Shown here one piece after another: positions 9,325 to 18,500 of a stretch of 64,000 nucleotides of DNA. Source of the stretch: Glycomyces albidus (lineage in GTDB: Bacteria; Actinomycetota; Actinomycetes; Mycobacteriales; Micromonosporaceae); the NCBI RefSeq assembly GCF_009451885.1, contig NZ_WIAO01000009.1, forward strand, positions 104,169 to 168,168, in the 5' to 3' direction. The stretch's first letter is position 1, and each line of letters begins with the position of its first letter. The notes beneath the pieces were generated by a model. It was not told the DNA's origin. It ran no database searches and was given only the letters and a program-made list of their open reading frames with translations. The position numbers were made by a program, and so were the translations under genes.

Positions 9325-9864
9325 ATGATCACTAGATCGAGATTGTGGGCGTCGCTGGCGGCGGCGTTCGCAATGGTGTTCGCGGCGGGGCTCGGTGTCG
9401 CCGGGCCCGCGGCGGCCGGTCCGGACTCCGGAGGCCTCGCGGCCGCCGACACGTCCGCATACGGTGCGGTGCTGAACGTCGAGTACGAGTCGCAGCCGGA
9501 CGGTTTCGTTCGGACCACCGAGTACGAGAACGCCACCGTGACCGACATCCAGATCGCCTCGTGCCAGATCACGGTCGCCGCGAACAAGCCCACCAAGTCC
9601 AGCTCACGGGTTCGCGGCTCGGGCAACATGTCGCTCTCGTCCGGTTGCAGCGGTACCTGGGAGGTCCTGCTGCACGTGCAGATCTACTCCATCGAATGGA
9701 TTTCGCAGTCGACGCTTCGCAGGGACGTGTACGCACCCTACTCCGCGTACTTCAGCACCAGCGCGGATTGCAAACGGGGCCAGTGGAGGTCCGAGATCAT
9801 CGTCCAAAGGGGCACCAACGACGCAGCCTCGCGAAGCAGCGTCCTGACCGTGAGCTCGTGCTGA
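9325..9864 (+). CDS. Small secreted four-cysteine protein (copy 1)
   Basis: This 179-residue protein has a standard signal peptide: basic start, hydrophobic core LAAAFAMVFAAGLGVA, and cleavage near AAAGPD. The mature part has four cysteines. It shares a pattern with the next gene: Cys-x-(I/V)-T, a PT motif, GCSG followed by an aromatic, then Cys-(K/R)-x-G, and a cysteine as the last residue. Two disulfides in a small beta-rich extracellular protein are likely. I do not recognise the family. The ATG at 9325 was preferred because AGAAGGGA sits just upstream; an in-frame ATG at 9307 is possible. Confidence 0.75.
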   Translation: MITRSRLWASLAAAFAMVFAAGLGVAGPAAAGPDSGGLAAADTSAYGAVLNVEYESQPDGFVRTTEYENATVTDIQIASCQITVAANKPTKSSSRVRGSGNMSLSSGCSGTWEVLLHVQIYSIEWISQSTLRRDVYAPYSAYFSTSADCKRGQWRSEIIVQRGTNDAASRSSVLTVSSC

Positions 9865-9884
9865 TGAACGGGGAGAAGGAGACC

Positions 9885-10292
9885 ATGAGGTATCGACGGT
9901 GGATCGCCAAGATGGCGGCGGTCTTGATGGTGTTCGGCGCCGCTTCGCTCGCAGCGGTCATACCGGCATCGCACGCCACCGCGGCGCCGGTCGAGGCCGC
10001 GGCCTGCTCGGTCACCGCGGGGATCGGCGGGCCCACCAGGGTCCAGTCGATCGTCCAGGTGAGCTTCCGCATCAACGTGGACGGGTGCTCCGGTCAGTAC
10101 TGGACGGAGTACAGCAACATCAACGGCCCAGGGGCCTCGGACAACGGGCGGACGGTGACCTACCGCGGGGACCGCAACTACGTGGTCACCATGAACGTGA
10201 CGTGCCGGACCGGGACCTACTACGCCTCGCTGCAGATCATCGGTGAAAGCTTCGACGCGTTCCGTGAGACGTCGAAATACATTCGGTGCTGA
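9885..10292 (+). CDS. Small secreted four-cysteine protein (copy 2)
   Basis: The 135-residue product has a signal peptide (basic start, MAAVLMVFGAASLAAV core, cleavage after HATA or nearby). The mature domain of about 100 residues has four cysteines, in the same order and context as the preceding protein, including GCSG and a terminal Cys. GGAGAAGGAG lies immediately upstream of the ATG, 20 bp after the previous stop, so the two genes probably form an operon. An ATG at 9864 overlapping the previous stop is also in frame but has no ribosome site. The function is unknown. The pair looks like a tandem duplication followed by strong divergence. Confidence 0.75.
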   Translation: MRYRRWIAKMAAVLMVFGAASLAAVIPASHATAAPVEAAACSVTAGIGGPTRVQSIVQVSFRINVDGCSGQYWTEYSNINGPGASDNGRTVTYRGDRNYVVTMNVTCRTGTYYASLQIIGESFDAFRETSKYIRC

Positions 10293-10319
10293 CCTCGGCG
10301 CGTGAAGTCCGTTGAAACC

Positions 10320-10340
10320 GACCCTCCCATGCGGAGGGTC
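10320..10340 (+). terminator. Hairpin after the secreted-protein pair
   Basis: GACCCTCC and GGAGGGTC form an 8-bp stem with a CATGC loop, 27 bp after the second secreted-protein stop. Confidence 0.6.
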
Positions 10341-10440
10341 CCGGAATAAGGCGAGTGAGCGGGCACGGTCGTCAGCGGCATGCGGCAGAGTGCGCCATCC
10401 TGCCGGCCGCCGGACCGTGCCCGCGCACGGTGCTCCAGAG

Positions 10441-10597
10441 ATGTCCGAGTACCGGGACCACGGGCGGGACCGGCGGAAGGCGGAAGCCCAAGGGGTCCGA
10501 AGAGGGCGTCGTCCACCTCCTGGAGTTCCGCGACGGGTCCACCATCGCCCTCGGCATCGACGCTCCCGTGGCCGAAGGGGAGGACTTCCTCGGATGA
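10441..10597 (+). pseudogene. Possible frameshifted small gene
   Basis: Two adjoining segments show strong G/C third-position bias but in different frames. The first starts at ATG 10441 and reads MSEYRDHGRDRRKAEAQ. The second, one frame over, reads EGVVHLLEFRDGSTIALGI and ends at the TGA at 10595. A switch near the GGGG run at about 10494 would join them into one small protein of about 51 residues. This may be a real frameshift, a sequencing error in the G run, or chance. No family is recognised, and the ribosome site is weak. Confidence 0.35.
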
Positions 10598-10641
10598 CGC
10601 GCCCCCGCGCGGAGCTCGGTCGCAAGGGCGGGGGCCCGGTG

Positions 10642-11019
10642 TCACCGGGTTGTCGCGCCGCCCAGGTCGGCGATCGCCTCGATCTCGATCCGGAATCGGG
10701 GGTCGATCAGGTTGCTCACTTCGACGAGGCTGGCGGCCGGCCGCGGCTCCGGGAGTTCGGCGAGCACCGCCTCGCGGAACGATCGCAGGTCGCCGATGTC
10801 GCGCAGGAAGTAGGTCACCTTCACCACCGCGTCCCAGTCCAGGCGGTGCGCCGCCAGGTGGGCTTCGATCTTCCGGAGTACCAGCCGGGTCTGCGCCGCG
10901 ATGTCCCCGGGCACGGTCCCGTCGTCCGCGACCGGGACCTGGCCCGAGATGAAGAGCAGCGGTCCGGTGGCGGTGCGGGTGTCGGAGTACGTACGAGGGT
11001 TCGAAGTCACGAGGAGCAT
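10642..11019 (-). CDS. RidA/YjgF family protein
   Basis: This 125-residue protein belongs to the Rid (YjgF/YER057c/UK114) family. Canonical members hydrolyse reactive enamine/imine intermediates such as 2-aminoacrylate; others have specialised roles. Recognisable parts are PLLFISGQVPVADDGTVPGDIAAQTRLVLRKIEAHL, the core VVKVTYFLRDI, and the end PRPAASLVEVSNLIDPRFRIEIEAIA. The usual active-site Arg of the R-V-x-x-x-V region appears replaced by ASLVEVSNL, which suggests an Rid subclass other than the archetype. The start at 11019 matches the family length. A second Rid protein occurs at 59632. Confidence 0.85.
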   Translation of the reverse strand: MLLVTSNPRTYSDTRTATGPLLFISGQVPVADDGTVPGDIAAQTRLVLRKIEAHLAAHRLDWDAVVKVTYFLRDIGDLRSFREAVLAELPEPRPAASLVEVSNLIDPRFRIEIEAIADLGGATTR

Positions 11020-11175
11020 GATGCCACCGGTTCGGCCGCGCACGGCGGTTGGCCCTGGCCGGGTCAACCGGGTCTGGACCGCCGGAGTGCCGGTCCCGGG
11101 ATGGGCGATCTCTGGATCAGCGCCCTGCGTCGGCAGTAGCGTCAGGTCGTTGCGCAATCGAGCGTGGAGGAAGAC

Positions 11176-11505
11176 ATGACGGACATCCAATTGCCGGCCC
11201 CGATCCGGGAGTTCATCGAAGCGACCAACGCGGGCGACACCGACCGGTTCCTGTCGGTGTTCACCGAGGACGCGTTCCTGAGCGACTGGGGGCGCGAGTT
11301 CAACGGCATCGACGGAGTCGGGCGGTGGAACCAGACCGACAACATCGGCATGGAGAGCAGGTTCGAGGTCGTCGGAGTCGAGGCCGGCGACGGCCCTGAC
11401 GAGTGGATCGCCACGCTCAGGGTCAGCGGCAACGGGTTCAACGGCACCGGGCCCATGAAGTTCCGTCTGCGCGGCGACAAGATCGCGCGACTGGTGATCG
11501 AGTGA
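11176..11505 (+). CDS. NTF2-like (SnoaL-type) protein
   Basis: The 109-residue protein is a small cone-shaped alpha+beta NTF2-like fold. PAPIREFIEATNAGDTDRFLSVFTEDAFLSDWGREFNG is the classic opening helix and hairpin, and it ends in the strand pair MKFRLRGDKIARLVIE. Such folds serve as small-molecule enzymes or ligand binders, and no catalytic residue set is diagnostic here. GGAGGAA lies at a good distance before the chosen ATG. It is probably monocistronic, followed by a perfect 30-bp palindrome. Confidence 0.85.
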   Translation: MTDIQLPAPIREFIEATNAGDTDRFLSVFTEDAFLSDWGREFNGIDGVGRWNQTDNIGMESRFEVVGVEAGDGPDEWIATLRVSGNGFNGTGPMKFRLRGDKIARLVIE

Positions 11506-11517
11506 GCGCCCAGGGGC

Positions 11518-11547
11518 GGGCTCGGCCGGGAATTCCCGGCCGAGCCC
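11518..11547 (+). terminator. Perfect 30-bp palindrome terminator
   Basis: GGGCTCGGCCGGGAA is followed directly by its full complement, 12 bp after the NTF2-like stop. It would form a very stable hairpin in RNA. Confidence 0.7.
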
Positions 11548-11560
11548 TCCCCGCTCCGCT

Positions 11561-11650
11561 CCCTGCGACTGGGCTCCCTGCGACTGGGTTCCTTGTGACT
11601 GGGCTCCCTGCGACTGGGTTCCTTGTGACTGGGCTCCTTGCGACTGCGTG
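11561..11650. repeat. Six tandem 15-bp repeats
   Basis: Six head-to-tail units follow the consensus CC(C/T)TG(C/T)GACTGGG(C/T)T. The last unit is degenerate. The array lies in the gap between the NTF2-like and serine hydrolase genes and is not inside a gene I would call. Units 3 and 5 are identical, as are units 2 and 4, which suggests duplication of a two-unit block. Confidence 0.9.
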
Positions 11651-11724
11651 GCGCGAGCAGAGCTGCTATCGCGCCTGAAGTCCGCCCTCTTGGATGCGGC
11701 ACTTCGCAGCCGGGTCCCCCGCCT

Positions 11725-12966
11725 TCACTCCTCCTGCTCGTCCCCGGCGGACCCGCACAGCGCATGGTCGACGAGCGCGCTGGCAGTCTGCTCCTGGAGG
11801 AGGAAGTGGTCGGGAGAGCCGGCCAGGGCGGTCGTCATGGACACGGTCACGGCGCGGCCGCCGTCGGCGGTGGCGCCGTTGAGGGTGATATAGCCGGTGT
11901 CGCCGCCCTCATGGCTCCAGTAGACGCCTCCGCAGGACAGGGGCCGGCTCATCAGACCCAGTCCGTAGCCCGCGTCCGGCCAGTACGTCTGGAACTCCTC
12001 ACTCACCGGAACGGTGTCCTGCATGGCCGCCAGCATCGGCTCGGACAGGAGCTCGCCGCCGAGCAGAGCCCGGAAGAAGCGGTTGACGTCGGCGGTGGTG
12101 GAGATGTAGCCGCCGGGGTCCGGGATGATCACTTCCGTGACGTCGAGCCGCTCGCCCGTGGGATAGAACTCGTAGCTGTTGGCGTGCGGGGTGCGGAGCG
12201 TGGGGTCGTCGCCCGGCAGGTAGGTGTGGTCCAGACCAAGCGGTTGCAGCACTCCCTCCTCGACCGCCTGGTGCCAGGGCGCGCCTGTGGCCTCCTCGAT
12301 GATCATGGTGAGCAGCACGTAGCAGGTGTTGCAGTAACTCCATCCGGTCCCGGGTGCGAAATCGGGCTGGAGCGCCATCGCCCGCGCGACGACCTGCTCC
12401 GATGTGTACACGTCGTAGCGGTGCTCGAGGTAGTCCTGGTGGTCGGCGAAGCCGGGGAGGTCGTCGTGGATGCCGCTCGTGTGCTGGAGGAGGTGGCGGA
12501 CGGTGATGAGCGTCCCGTCGTTGCCGTTGCCGACCACCATGCCCGGGAGCCATTCGTCCACTGTGTCGTCGAGCCCGAGTTCGCCCGCGTCGACGAGCTG
12601 CAGGACGGCGGTGGCGACGAGTGCCTTGCCGGTGCTGGCGATCCGGAAGTAGCCGTCGGGGTCCACCGGGCGGTCGGTGCCGAGTTCGGCGGTGCCGCTG
12701 GCGGCCACCAGGTCCGGGCCCGTGGCGGTGGTGACGCGGGCCTGGACGCCGGTGATCCCCAGCGCCTCGAGCGCCTCGGTGTCGCGCAGAAGGTCGTCCT
12801 GTCCATAAGCGGGAGAAGCGGTCTCGGGTGGGTCGTCCGGCAGGGAGACGGCGGCGGCCGTGCCAAGGGCGGCGACGGCGAGGGCGGCCACGGCGAGCCG
12901 CCACCGGAAGCGGCGGCGGAGAGTGCGCGGTTCGGGTGATACTGCGGTCGAACTGGTCGTTTCCAT
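11725..12966 (-). CDS. Membrane-anchored serine hydrolase (beta-lactamase/DD-peptidase fold)
   Basis: This 413-residue protein has one N-terminal membrane anchor (about residues 22-42) and an extracellular class C beta-lactamase/D-alanyl-D-alanine carboxypeptidase-like domain. The three active-site motifs are present: Ser111-x-x-Lys114 (STGK), Tyr211-Cys-Asn213, and His352-Glu-Gly354. The fold covers DD-carboxypeptidases, esterases and beta-lactamases, so the substrate is uncertain; cell-wall peptide or an ester is plausible. A cysteine pair (Cys212, Cys215) sits in the second motif. It is divergent from the histidine kinase gene across about 110 bp, so the two-component pair may control it or sense the same condition. 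Confidence 0.88.
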   Translation of the reverse strand: METTSSTAVSPEPRTLRRRFRWRLAVAALAVAALGTAAAVSLPDDPPETASPAYGQDDLLRDTEALEALGITGVQARVTTATGPDLVAASGTAELGTDRPVDPDGYFRIASTGKALVATAVLQLVDAGELGLDDTVDEWLPGMVVGNGNDGTLITVRHLLQHTSGIHDDLPGFADHQDYLEHRYDVYTSEQVVARAMALQPDFAPGTGWSYCNTCYVLLTMIIEEATGAPWHQAVEEGVLQPLGLDHTYLPGDDPTLRTPHANSYEFYPTGERLDVTEVIIPDPGGYISTTADVNRFFRALLGGELLSEPMLAAMQDTVPVSEEFQTYWPDAGYGLGLMSRPLSCGGVYWSHEGGDTGYITLNGATADGGRAVTVSMTTALAGSPDHFLLQEQTASALVDHALCGSAGDEQEE

Positions 12967-13026
12967 GCCCCGAACGCTATGAAGACGAAGGGCTCCCGGT
13001 CGCTACCCCGGGCTCCCGTCCGCGAC

Positions 13027-13042
13027 CTACAGCCACCTGTAG
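13027..13042. promoter_or_regulatory. Inverted repeat ahead of the histidine kinase
   Basis: CTACAG and CTGTAG flank CCAC, 35 bp upstream of the kinase start and about 60 bp upstream of the divergent hydrolase. This is a plausible binding site for the adjacent LuxR-type response regulator. Confidence 0.4.
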
Positions 13043-13077
13043 TGCGGTGGACGTTCCCGCTGCTTATGGTGAACCGC

Positions 13078-14274
13078 ATGGCATTCGACGCCTCCCTGCC
13101 ACGGCGCGGGAGAACGGGACACGTGCACGGCGCGCTCGGCGCGGCCCGCGTTCACGCGGTCAAGACGTGGCGCAGCGGCCGGTACCTGCTCGCGACGTTC
13201 GCCGACGCGCTGGTCACCGTCGCCGCGGCTCCCGTCCTGTGCGTTCCGGGTCCGGCGCAGTCCTGGGCGGAGCGGCACCGCCGGCGGGCGGGCGCGCTGC
13301 TGGGGCAGGACGTCGAGCCACGGCCGCGCACTGCCGGCCGCAACCTCGCCTGGCTCGGCACGCACGTCGCCGTCGGCCTGCCGATGGGCGCCCTGGCGCT
13401 GCTGCTCGCTGCGTGTCTGCTGGTCACGCCGATCATCGCGGGACTGTGGTGGGCGTTTCCGCGGGCGCCGTGGCTGCCGGTGGTCAGCGAACCCATCACC
13501 GACTGGGTCACCGCGCTGCTGCTCGGCTCGGTGAACCTGGGCGCCATGTCGGGGCTCGCCGCCGCCGTCCTGCCGCTGCTCGCCCGCGCCCACGCCCGGG
13601 CGTGCCTGGCGTTCCTCGCCCCCTCCCCCGCCGAGCGGCTGGTCCAGCGCGTCTCCGAGCTCACCCGGACCCGCGCCGACGTCCTCCAGGCGCACTCCGC
13701 GGAACTCCGCCGGATCGAACGGGACCTGCACGACGGCACCCAGGCGCGGCTGGTCGCCATCGCGATGCGGCTCGCGGTCGCCGGCGAGACCTACGCCCGC
13801 GACCCCGATGCCGCCGCCGCCCTGGTCCGCCAGGCGCAGGCCGAGACCGAGGACGCGATGACGGAGCTGCGATCGGTCATCCACACGATCTACCCGCCGG
13901 TCCTCGCCGACCAGGGGCTCTCCGGGGCGCTCACGACGCTGACCGCGCGGGCCGGGGTGCCCGTTCGCCTCGACGTCGGACCGCTCGGCGAGATCCCGGC
14001 GGCGGTCGAGGCGGTCGCGTACTTCGCGGTCACCGAGGCGCTCGCGAACATCGCCCGGCACAGCGGCGCCACCGACGCCTCCATCCGCGTCTCCCGCGAT
14101 GGTGCGACGCTGCGGACCAGCATCGCGGACAACGGGATCGGCGGCGCGGACGCCTCGAAGGGCTCGGGCCTCGACGGGATGCGCCGCCGCGCCGCGGCCC
14201 TGGACGGCACCGTCGAGATCACCAGTCCGCCGGGCGGGCCGACCGTCGTCACATTGGAGCTGCCGTGCGTGTAG
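13078..14274 (+). CDS. Sensor histidine kinase, DesK/NarL type
   Basis: The 398-residue membrane kinase has several hydrophobic helices between about residues 35 and 180. A HisKA_3 dimerisation domain follows, with RRIERDLHDGTQARL (phospho-acceptor His218). It ends with a HATPase domain containing the N box EALANIARHSGA, DNGIGGAD and GSGLDGMRRR. It should autophosphorylate and pass phosphate to the response regulator encoded next, whose start overlaps its own 3' end by 10 bp. The sensed signal is unknown. I chose the ATG at 13078; earlier in-frame ATGs (13066, 12979) lack better ribosome sites and run over the inverted repeat. Confidence 0.9.
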   Translation: MAFDASLPRRGRTGHVHGALGAARVHAVKTWRSGRYLLATFADALVTVAAAPVLCVPGPAQSWAERHRRRAGALLGQDVEPRPRTAGRNLAWLGTHVAVGLPMGALALLLAACLLVTPIIAGLWWAFPRAPWLPVVSEPITDWVTALLLGSVNLGAMSGLAAAVLPLLARAHARACLAFLAPSPAERLVQRVSELTRTRADVLQAHSAELRRIERDLHDGTQARLVAIAMRLAVAGETYARDPDAAAALVRQAQAETEDAMTELRSVIHTIYPPVLADQGLSGALTTLTARAGVPVRLDVGPLGEIPAAVEAVAYFAVTEALANIARHSGATDASIRVSRDGATLRTSIADNGIGGADASKGSGLDGMRRRAAALDGTVEITSPPGGPTVVTLELPCV

Positions 14275-14936
14275 TGATCGCCGAGGACAACGTCCTGCTC
14301 TCCTCCGGGCTCGAGCTGCTCCTGGAGTCGCAGGGGTTCGAGATCGCCGCCATCGCGACCGACGCGCCGGGCTTCCTCGCGGCCGTGGAGACCCATCGGC
14401 CCGATGTGACCATTGTGGACGTCCGCTTGCCTCCCGGCTTCCGCGACGAGGGGATCCGGGCCGCGGTCCAGGCCCGCCGCGACCATCCCGGGCTGCCGAT
14501 CCTGGTCTTGTCGCAGTACGTGGAGCAGGCGTACGCGGGTCGCCTCCTCGCCGACACCCGCGGCGGCATCGGCTACCTGCTCAAGGACCGGGTGAGCCGC
14601 GTCGCGGAGTTCACCGAGGCGCTGCGGCGCGTGGCCGGCGGCGGCACCGCCATGGACCCGGAGGTCATCGCGCAGCTCCTCGCGCACGGCGACCCGGTCG
14701 ACGCGCTGACCGCACGCGAACGCCAGGTGCTCGCGCTCATGGCCGAGGGCCACGACAATGCGACCATCGCCAAGCGGCTCTTCGTCTCCGACAACGCCGT
14801 CCACAAGCACATCGGCGGCATCTTCCTCAAGCTCGGCCTGTCGGTCGAGGACAGCGGCCACCGCCGGGTCCTCGCCGTGCTGGCCTACCTCCGCCGCCAG
14901 GGCGGCATCCCGCCGGTCCCGGCGGACAGGCCCTGA
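14265..14936 (+). CDS. LuxR-type response regulator
   Basis: The 223-residue NarL/LuxR-family regulator has a receiver domain (residues 1-120) with the acidic pair in VVIAEDN, phospho-acceptor Asp52 in TIVDVRLP, and conserved Thr/Ser and Lys positions (LVLSQY, LLKDR). A C-terminal GerE-type HTH follows: LTARERQVLALMAEGHDNATIAKRLFVSDNAVHKHI. The GTG start sits inside the 3' end of the kinase gene with GGAG at five bases, indicating translational coupling. It is the cognate partner of the upstream kinase. A likely target is the divergent serine hydrolase or the pair's own promoter. Confidence 0.92.
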   Translation: MRVVIAEDNVLLSSGLELLLESQGFEIAAIATDAPGFLAAVETHRPDVTIVDVRLPPGFRDEGIRAAVQARRDHPGLPILVLSQYVEQAYAGRLLADTRGGIGYLLKDRVSRVAEFTEALRRVAGGGTAMDPEVIAQLLAHGDPVDALTARERQVLALMAEGHDNATIAKRLFVSDNAVHKHIGGIFLKLGLSVEDSGHRRVLAVLAYLRRQGGIPPVPADRP

Positions 14937-14969
14937 GCACCCGCGCACGTGACCGGGCGGGAGCGCCGA

Positions 14970-15179
14970 TCAGCGGTTCGCGGTCGTGACCTCGATGTAG
15001 GCGACGTTGCCGGGGAAGATCACGACCTCACGGTCGTCCTCGGTGCCCCGGAGATGCCGGTACGTGATACCGCCGCCGAGGTCCTGCTGCAGGCGGGCGA
15101 CCTCGTCGGGGTCGAGTCCCTGCAGGTACAGGACGTTGTCGCCCGTGAAGACCACCCTGACGTCTTTGCGCGGCTCCAT
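14970..15179 (-). CDS. Small hypothetical protein, 69 residues
   Basis: The frame has the G/C third-position bias of real genes. It encodes a soluble protein with two strand-rich parts, DVRVVFTGDNVLYLQGLDPDEVARLQQDL and DREVVIFPGNVAYIEV. No signal peptide or membrane helix is present. AAGGGA lies 9 bases before the ATG. I do not recognise the family. It is convergent with the response regulator, 33 bp away, and alone on its strand. Confidence 0.7.
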   Translation of the reverse strand: MEPRKDVRVVFTGDNVLYLQGLDPDEVARLQQDLGGGITYRHLRGTEDDREVVIFPGNVAYIEVTTANR

Positions 15180-15461
15180 GTGGGGTCCCTTCAGTCGTGC
15201 CCGCCATACGGCGAAGCGGCCCGCTGCGCCGGCGAACACGATCGACTGTAGCCCCGGACGGCGCCTCGGCGTCACCCCTTGACGGCGCCGGTGACGGGCG
15301 GAGCGGCGGACCGGCGGGATCGGCGACGCAGATCGTCGAGCAGCCGGAGGTCCTGCACCGCCGGGCAGGGCGGGCGCCGGGCGCGAATAAGAGGGCCGAC
15401 AGGGCGGCGGCAAGGGACGTACGGTACCGCCGCGAGCGCGGCGGATCGGCCCCACGGAGAC

Positions 15462-15510
15462 GGCCCTGCCGTGCGGCGTCCCTCCTATGAGGAACGAGCA
15501 CGGCAGGGCC
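15462..15510 (-). terminator. Long hairpin after the second DUF4132 gene, in a gene-free gap
   Basis: GGCCCTGCCGTGC (15462-15474) and its exact complement (15498-15510) form a 13-bp stem with a 23-nt loop, 27 bp beyond the DUF4132 stop. The rest of the gap at 15180-15461 shows no convincing gene or repeat. Confidence 0.65.
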
Positions 15511-15536
15511 TCGGGCGTGATGCTCGCGCGCGTCGG

Positions 15537-18500
15537 TCAGGCCGGCGCAGTGGACCGCGCCAGCGTGTAGAGGATCTCGGAGGCGGTCACCGGGTCGATG
15601 TCGGTCGGGTGGCCGCCGCCTGCGCCTGGCGAGGCGTAGTCCGCGGTCGGGGACAGGCGCACTGAGCGGACGGTCTGGATCTGCGCGGAGTCGACCCTGC
15701 CCATGTACGCCTCGATCCCCGGGTCGAGGCTGACGACGACGTACCCGCCCGCCGGCAGCGGGCGGTGGAAGCCCGGCTCGACCCACACGCCGTTCGAGTT
15801 CCCGCGGCGCCAGCCCCACCACTTGGCGAGACCGAGGACGCTTCCGGATTTGATCGTCGCGCCGTCGAAGCGGGTGATGCGGCCGCTGCGCAGCTCGTCC
15901 TCGGTGAAGTCCATGACCGGACGGGCGAGCTGCGCGAACGGCTGGACGATCTCGTAGTCGGCGAAGACCTCCGACCAGGCTGCGAGCCGCTCCCCCAGCG
16001 CGACCGGATGCGCCACGCGGACCTGCGCCGCCTCCGGCAGGGTCCATTCGTCGTCCTCGACGTCGGTGAAGGTCCGGTCCTCGGCCAGGCGGAAACCGGT
16101 CGGTCCGTCGGCGGTCTCGGCCAGCCACACGAGCCGCCGGGTCAGGTGGCGCATCAGCGGATGGTCGGCCAGGAACTCGCGGAACTCCGCGGCCGTCCAG
16201 GTGCGGCCCGCCACCATGGCGTGCTCGAGCCGGCGCACCTGCTCCTTCGCGACCGCGGCCAGGTCCTTCTTCAAGTGGGAGAACCGCTGGTAGGCGGCTT
16301 CGGCCGCCGCGGCGTCGTCCTGCGCGCCCGGCTTCGGCAAGGTCTTGAGCGCCTTGCCGTTCGCATCGGTCACGAACGGCTTCAACCGCTCGTCGAACCC
16401 GACGGTGAAGCGCCGCGGCCCGTAGTCGAGGACGAGGCTGGTCGCGTCGTCGAGGCCGAAGTCGGGCACGATCCGGTCGGCGAGCTGCTCGGTGGTGAGG
16501 CCGAGCCGCTCGGCGACCGCCTCGATCTGCTCGCCGGCCTCCTGCTTGAGGGCCTTGAACCCGACCTTCCGGGCGATGGAGTCGATGGCGCGCAAGGAGG
16601 TCTCGGAGCCGATCGCCCCCAGGATCCGGAGCCCGGTGACGGCGCGCTTGTGCTGGCGCTCCCCCGGCCAGCGCCGGACCAGCGCCGTGAGCCGGCGGAC
16701 GGTGTCGTCGTCGGCGAAGCGGGCGAGCTGGGTGAAGGCCCACCCGTCCTTGGACGGGGAGTCCGCGTCCGTCCACAGTTCGAACAGCTTCCAGGAGAAG
16801 TGCGTGAGGGATGCGGCGTCGCAGGTCTCGGTGATGACGTCGACGCCGGGGTACGGGAGTTCGAGGGTGTCGAGGGCGAGTGCGGTGGTCAGGTGCTCCA
16901 CCGCCGCGGCCGGCAGTGCCGCTTCGCGTCCCTTGAGGAGCACTTGCGGAAGCATGGCGGGGGCGGCCCAGGCCGGCGGCTTGGGGATCTTCGCGTCGAG
17001 CGGGTCGAGGGGGTCGGTGGTGACGAGCGCGCCGATCGCTTCGGCGGCGGCCTCGCCGTACGGTTTCGCGGCGGCCGTCACCGGCTCGGCGCCGTGGAAG
17101 GCGCGCAGGTGGCGCAGTGCGGCGAAGGCGGCCCGGCGCAGTCCCGCCTCGCCGCCGAGCGCGTCGGGGACGAGCAGGTGCGCCGCGGCGTCGGCGTGCC
17201 GGTCGAACCAGCGCTTCGCGACGGGTGCGAGGGTCTTGGAGCGAGCCAGCCATTCGGCGGCGATGCGGGCGGCGTCGAGGCTCTGGATCGGGATGAGGAC
17301 CTCGGCGTTCGAGGTGCGGCCCTTGAGGAAAGGGGTGACCCGGTCGACGACTCGCGGCCCGAACCTGCCGAGGAGCCGCTTGAGCTCCCGGCCGTGGACG
17401 TAGTCGGAGGCGCTGCCCTTCCACCGGTCGAGCAGCGGCTCGGCGTGCTCGATGTCGGCCCAGGCGAGGAAGGTCATCAGGTAGTCGTAGTCGGGGCGCT
17501 GCTCGAAGAAGTCGAGCTTCCGCTGGAGGCTTTCGCCTTCGTAGCGCGCATAGGGGTCGTCGTCGCCGATGGTCGCCCAGTGCCGCTGTTCGTCGGCGTC
17601 GGCCCAGACGACGCGGGCCTCCAGGGAGGGCGTGAGGCCGTCGATGACGACCGGCTTGCGCCGCTTGGTCTTCCACGGCGGGTCGACCAGGAGCGGCGGC
17701 AGCGTCTCGGCGGCGGCCTCGGGCACCGAGTCCGAGGTGTCGAGCAGGGCGGCGAGTGTCTCGCGGGTCGGCTCGTCGATCTCCGGCAGCGCGGCGAGCA
17801 GGGCCGGGGAGGATCTGACGATGTCGGCGAGGCGTGCGCGGGTCCCGGTCTCGGCGGCGCGGGCGGCCACCACGCGGAGCATGCGGTGGGGGAACCGCTC
17901 GGCGTGATCCATGACCGCGGTGACCACGCCGGGCAGCTCGGGCTTGTCGAGGAGGAAGGCGGTGGCCTCGTCGGAGGGCATGAGCCCGATCGCGGTGATG
18001 ACGGCGTCGCGAGCGGGCTTGGTCATCCGCTCGAAGCCCCGGCCCACGGCCTGGGTCAGCGCCGGCAGCGCGTCGGGCCCGAACCCTTCGACGAGGGGGG
18101 CGAGGGTGCGCTCGCTGGTGTATCGGGAGTCGAGGCGGTGCCCCTCGATGAGGTCCAGACGATTCAGGCCCGCCGCGATGGTGCAGGACACCCAGTCGTC
18201 GGCGGTGTGGTCGCGCCGGGCCGCCTCGGCGGCGTCCGCGATCCAATCGGCCTCGGTCGGCATCAGCACTGCGGCGCAGATGCGCCGCCGGTTGTCGGTG
18301 CGGCGGGCGTCGACCGCGGCGACGGCCGCCCGGTACTCGGCTTCGGGCGCCGACGCCAGGAGCGAGCAGAGGCGGGCGGCCGCCGGCAGGTCCTCCATCC
18401 AGATCCGCCACGGGCGTTCGAGTCTGCCTTCGGAGATGCGGCGGTCGTCGGTCGCGTACGTCCGGTTGTAGACGATCGCCGCCTCGATGAGGGCGGCGGC

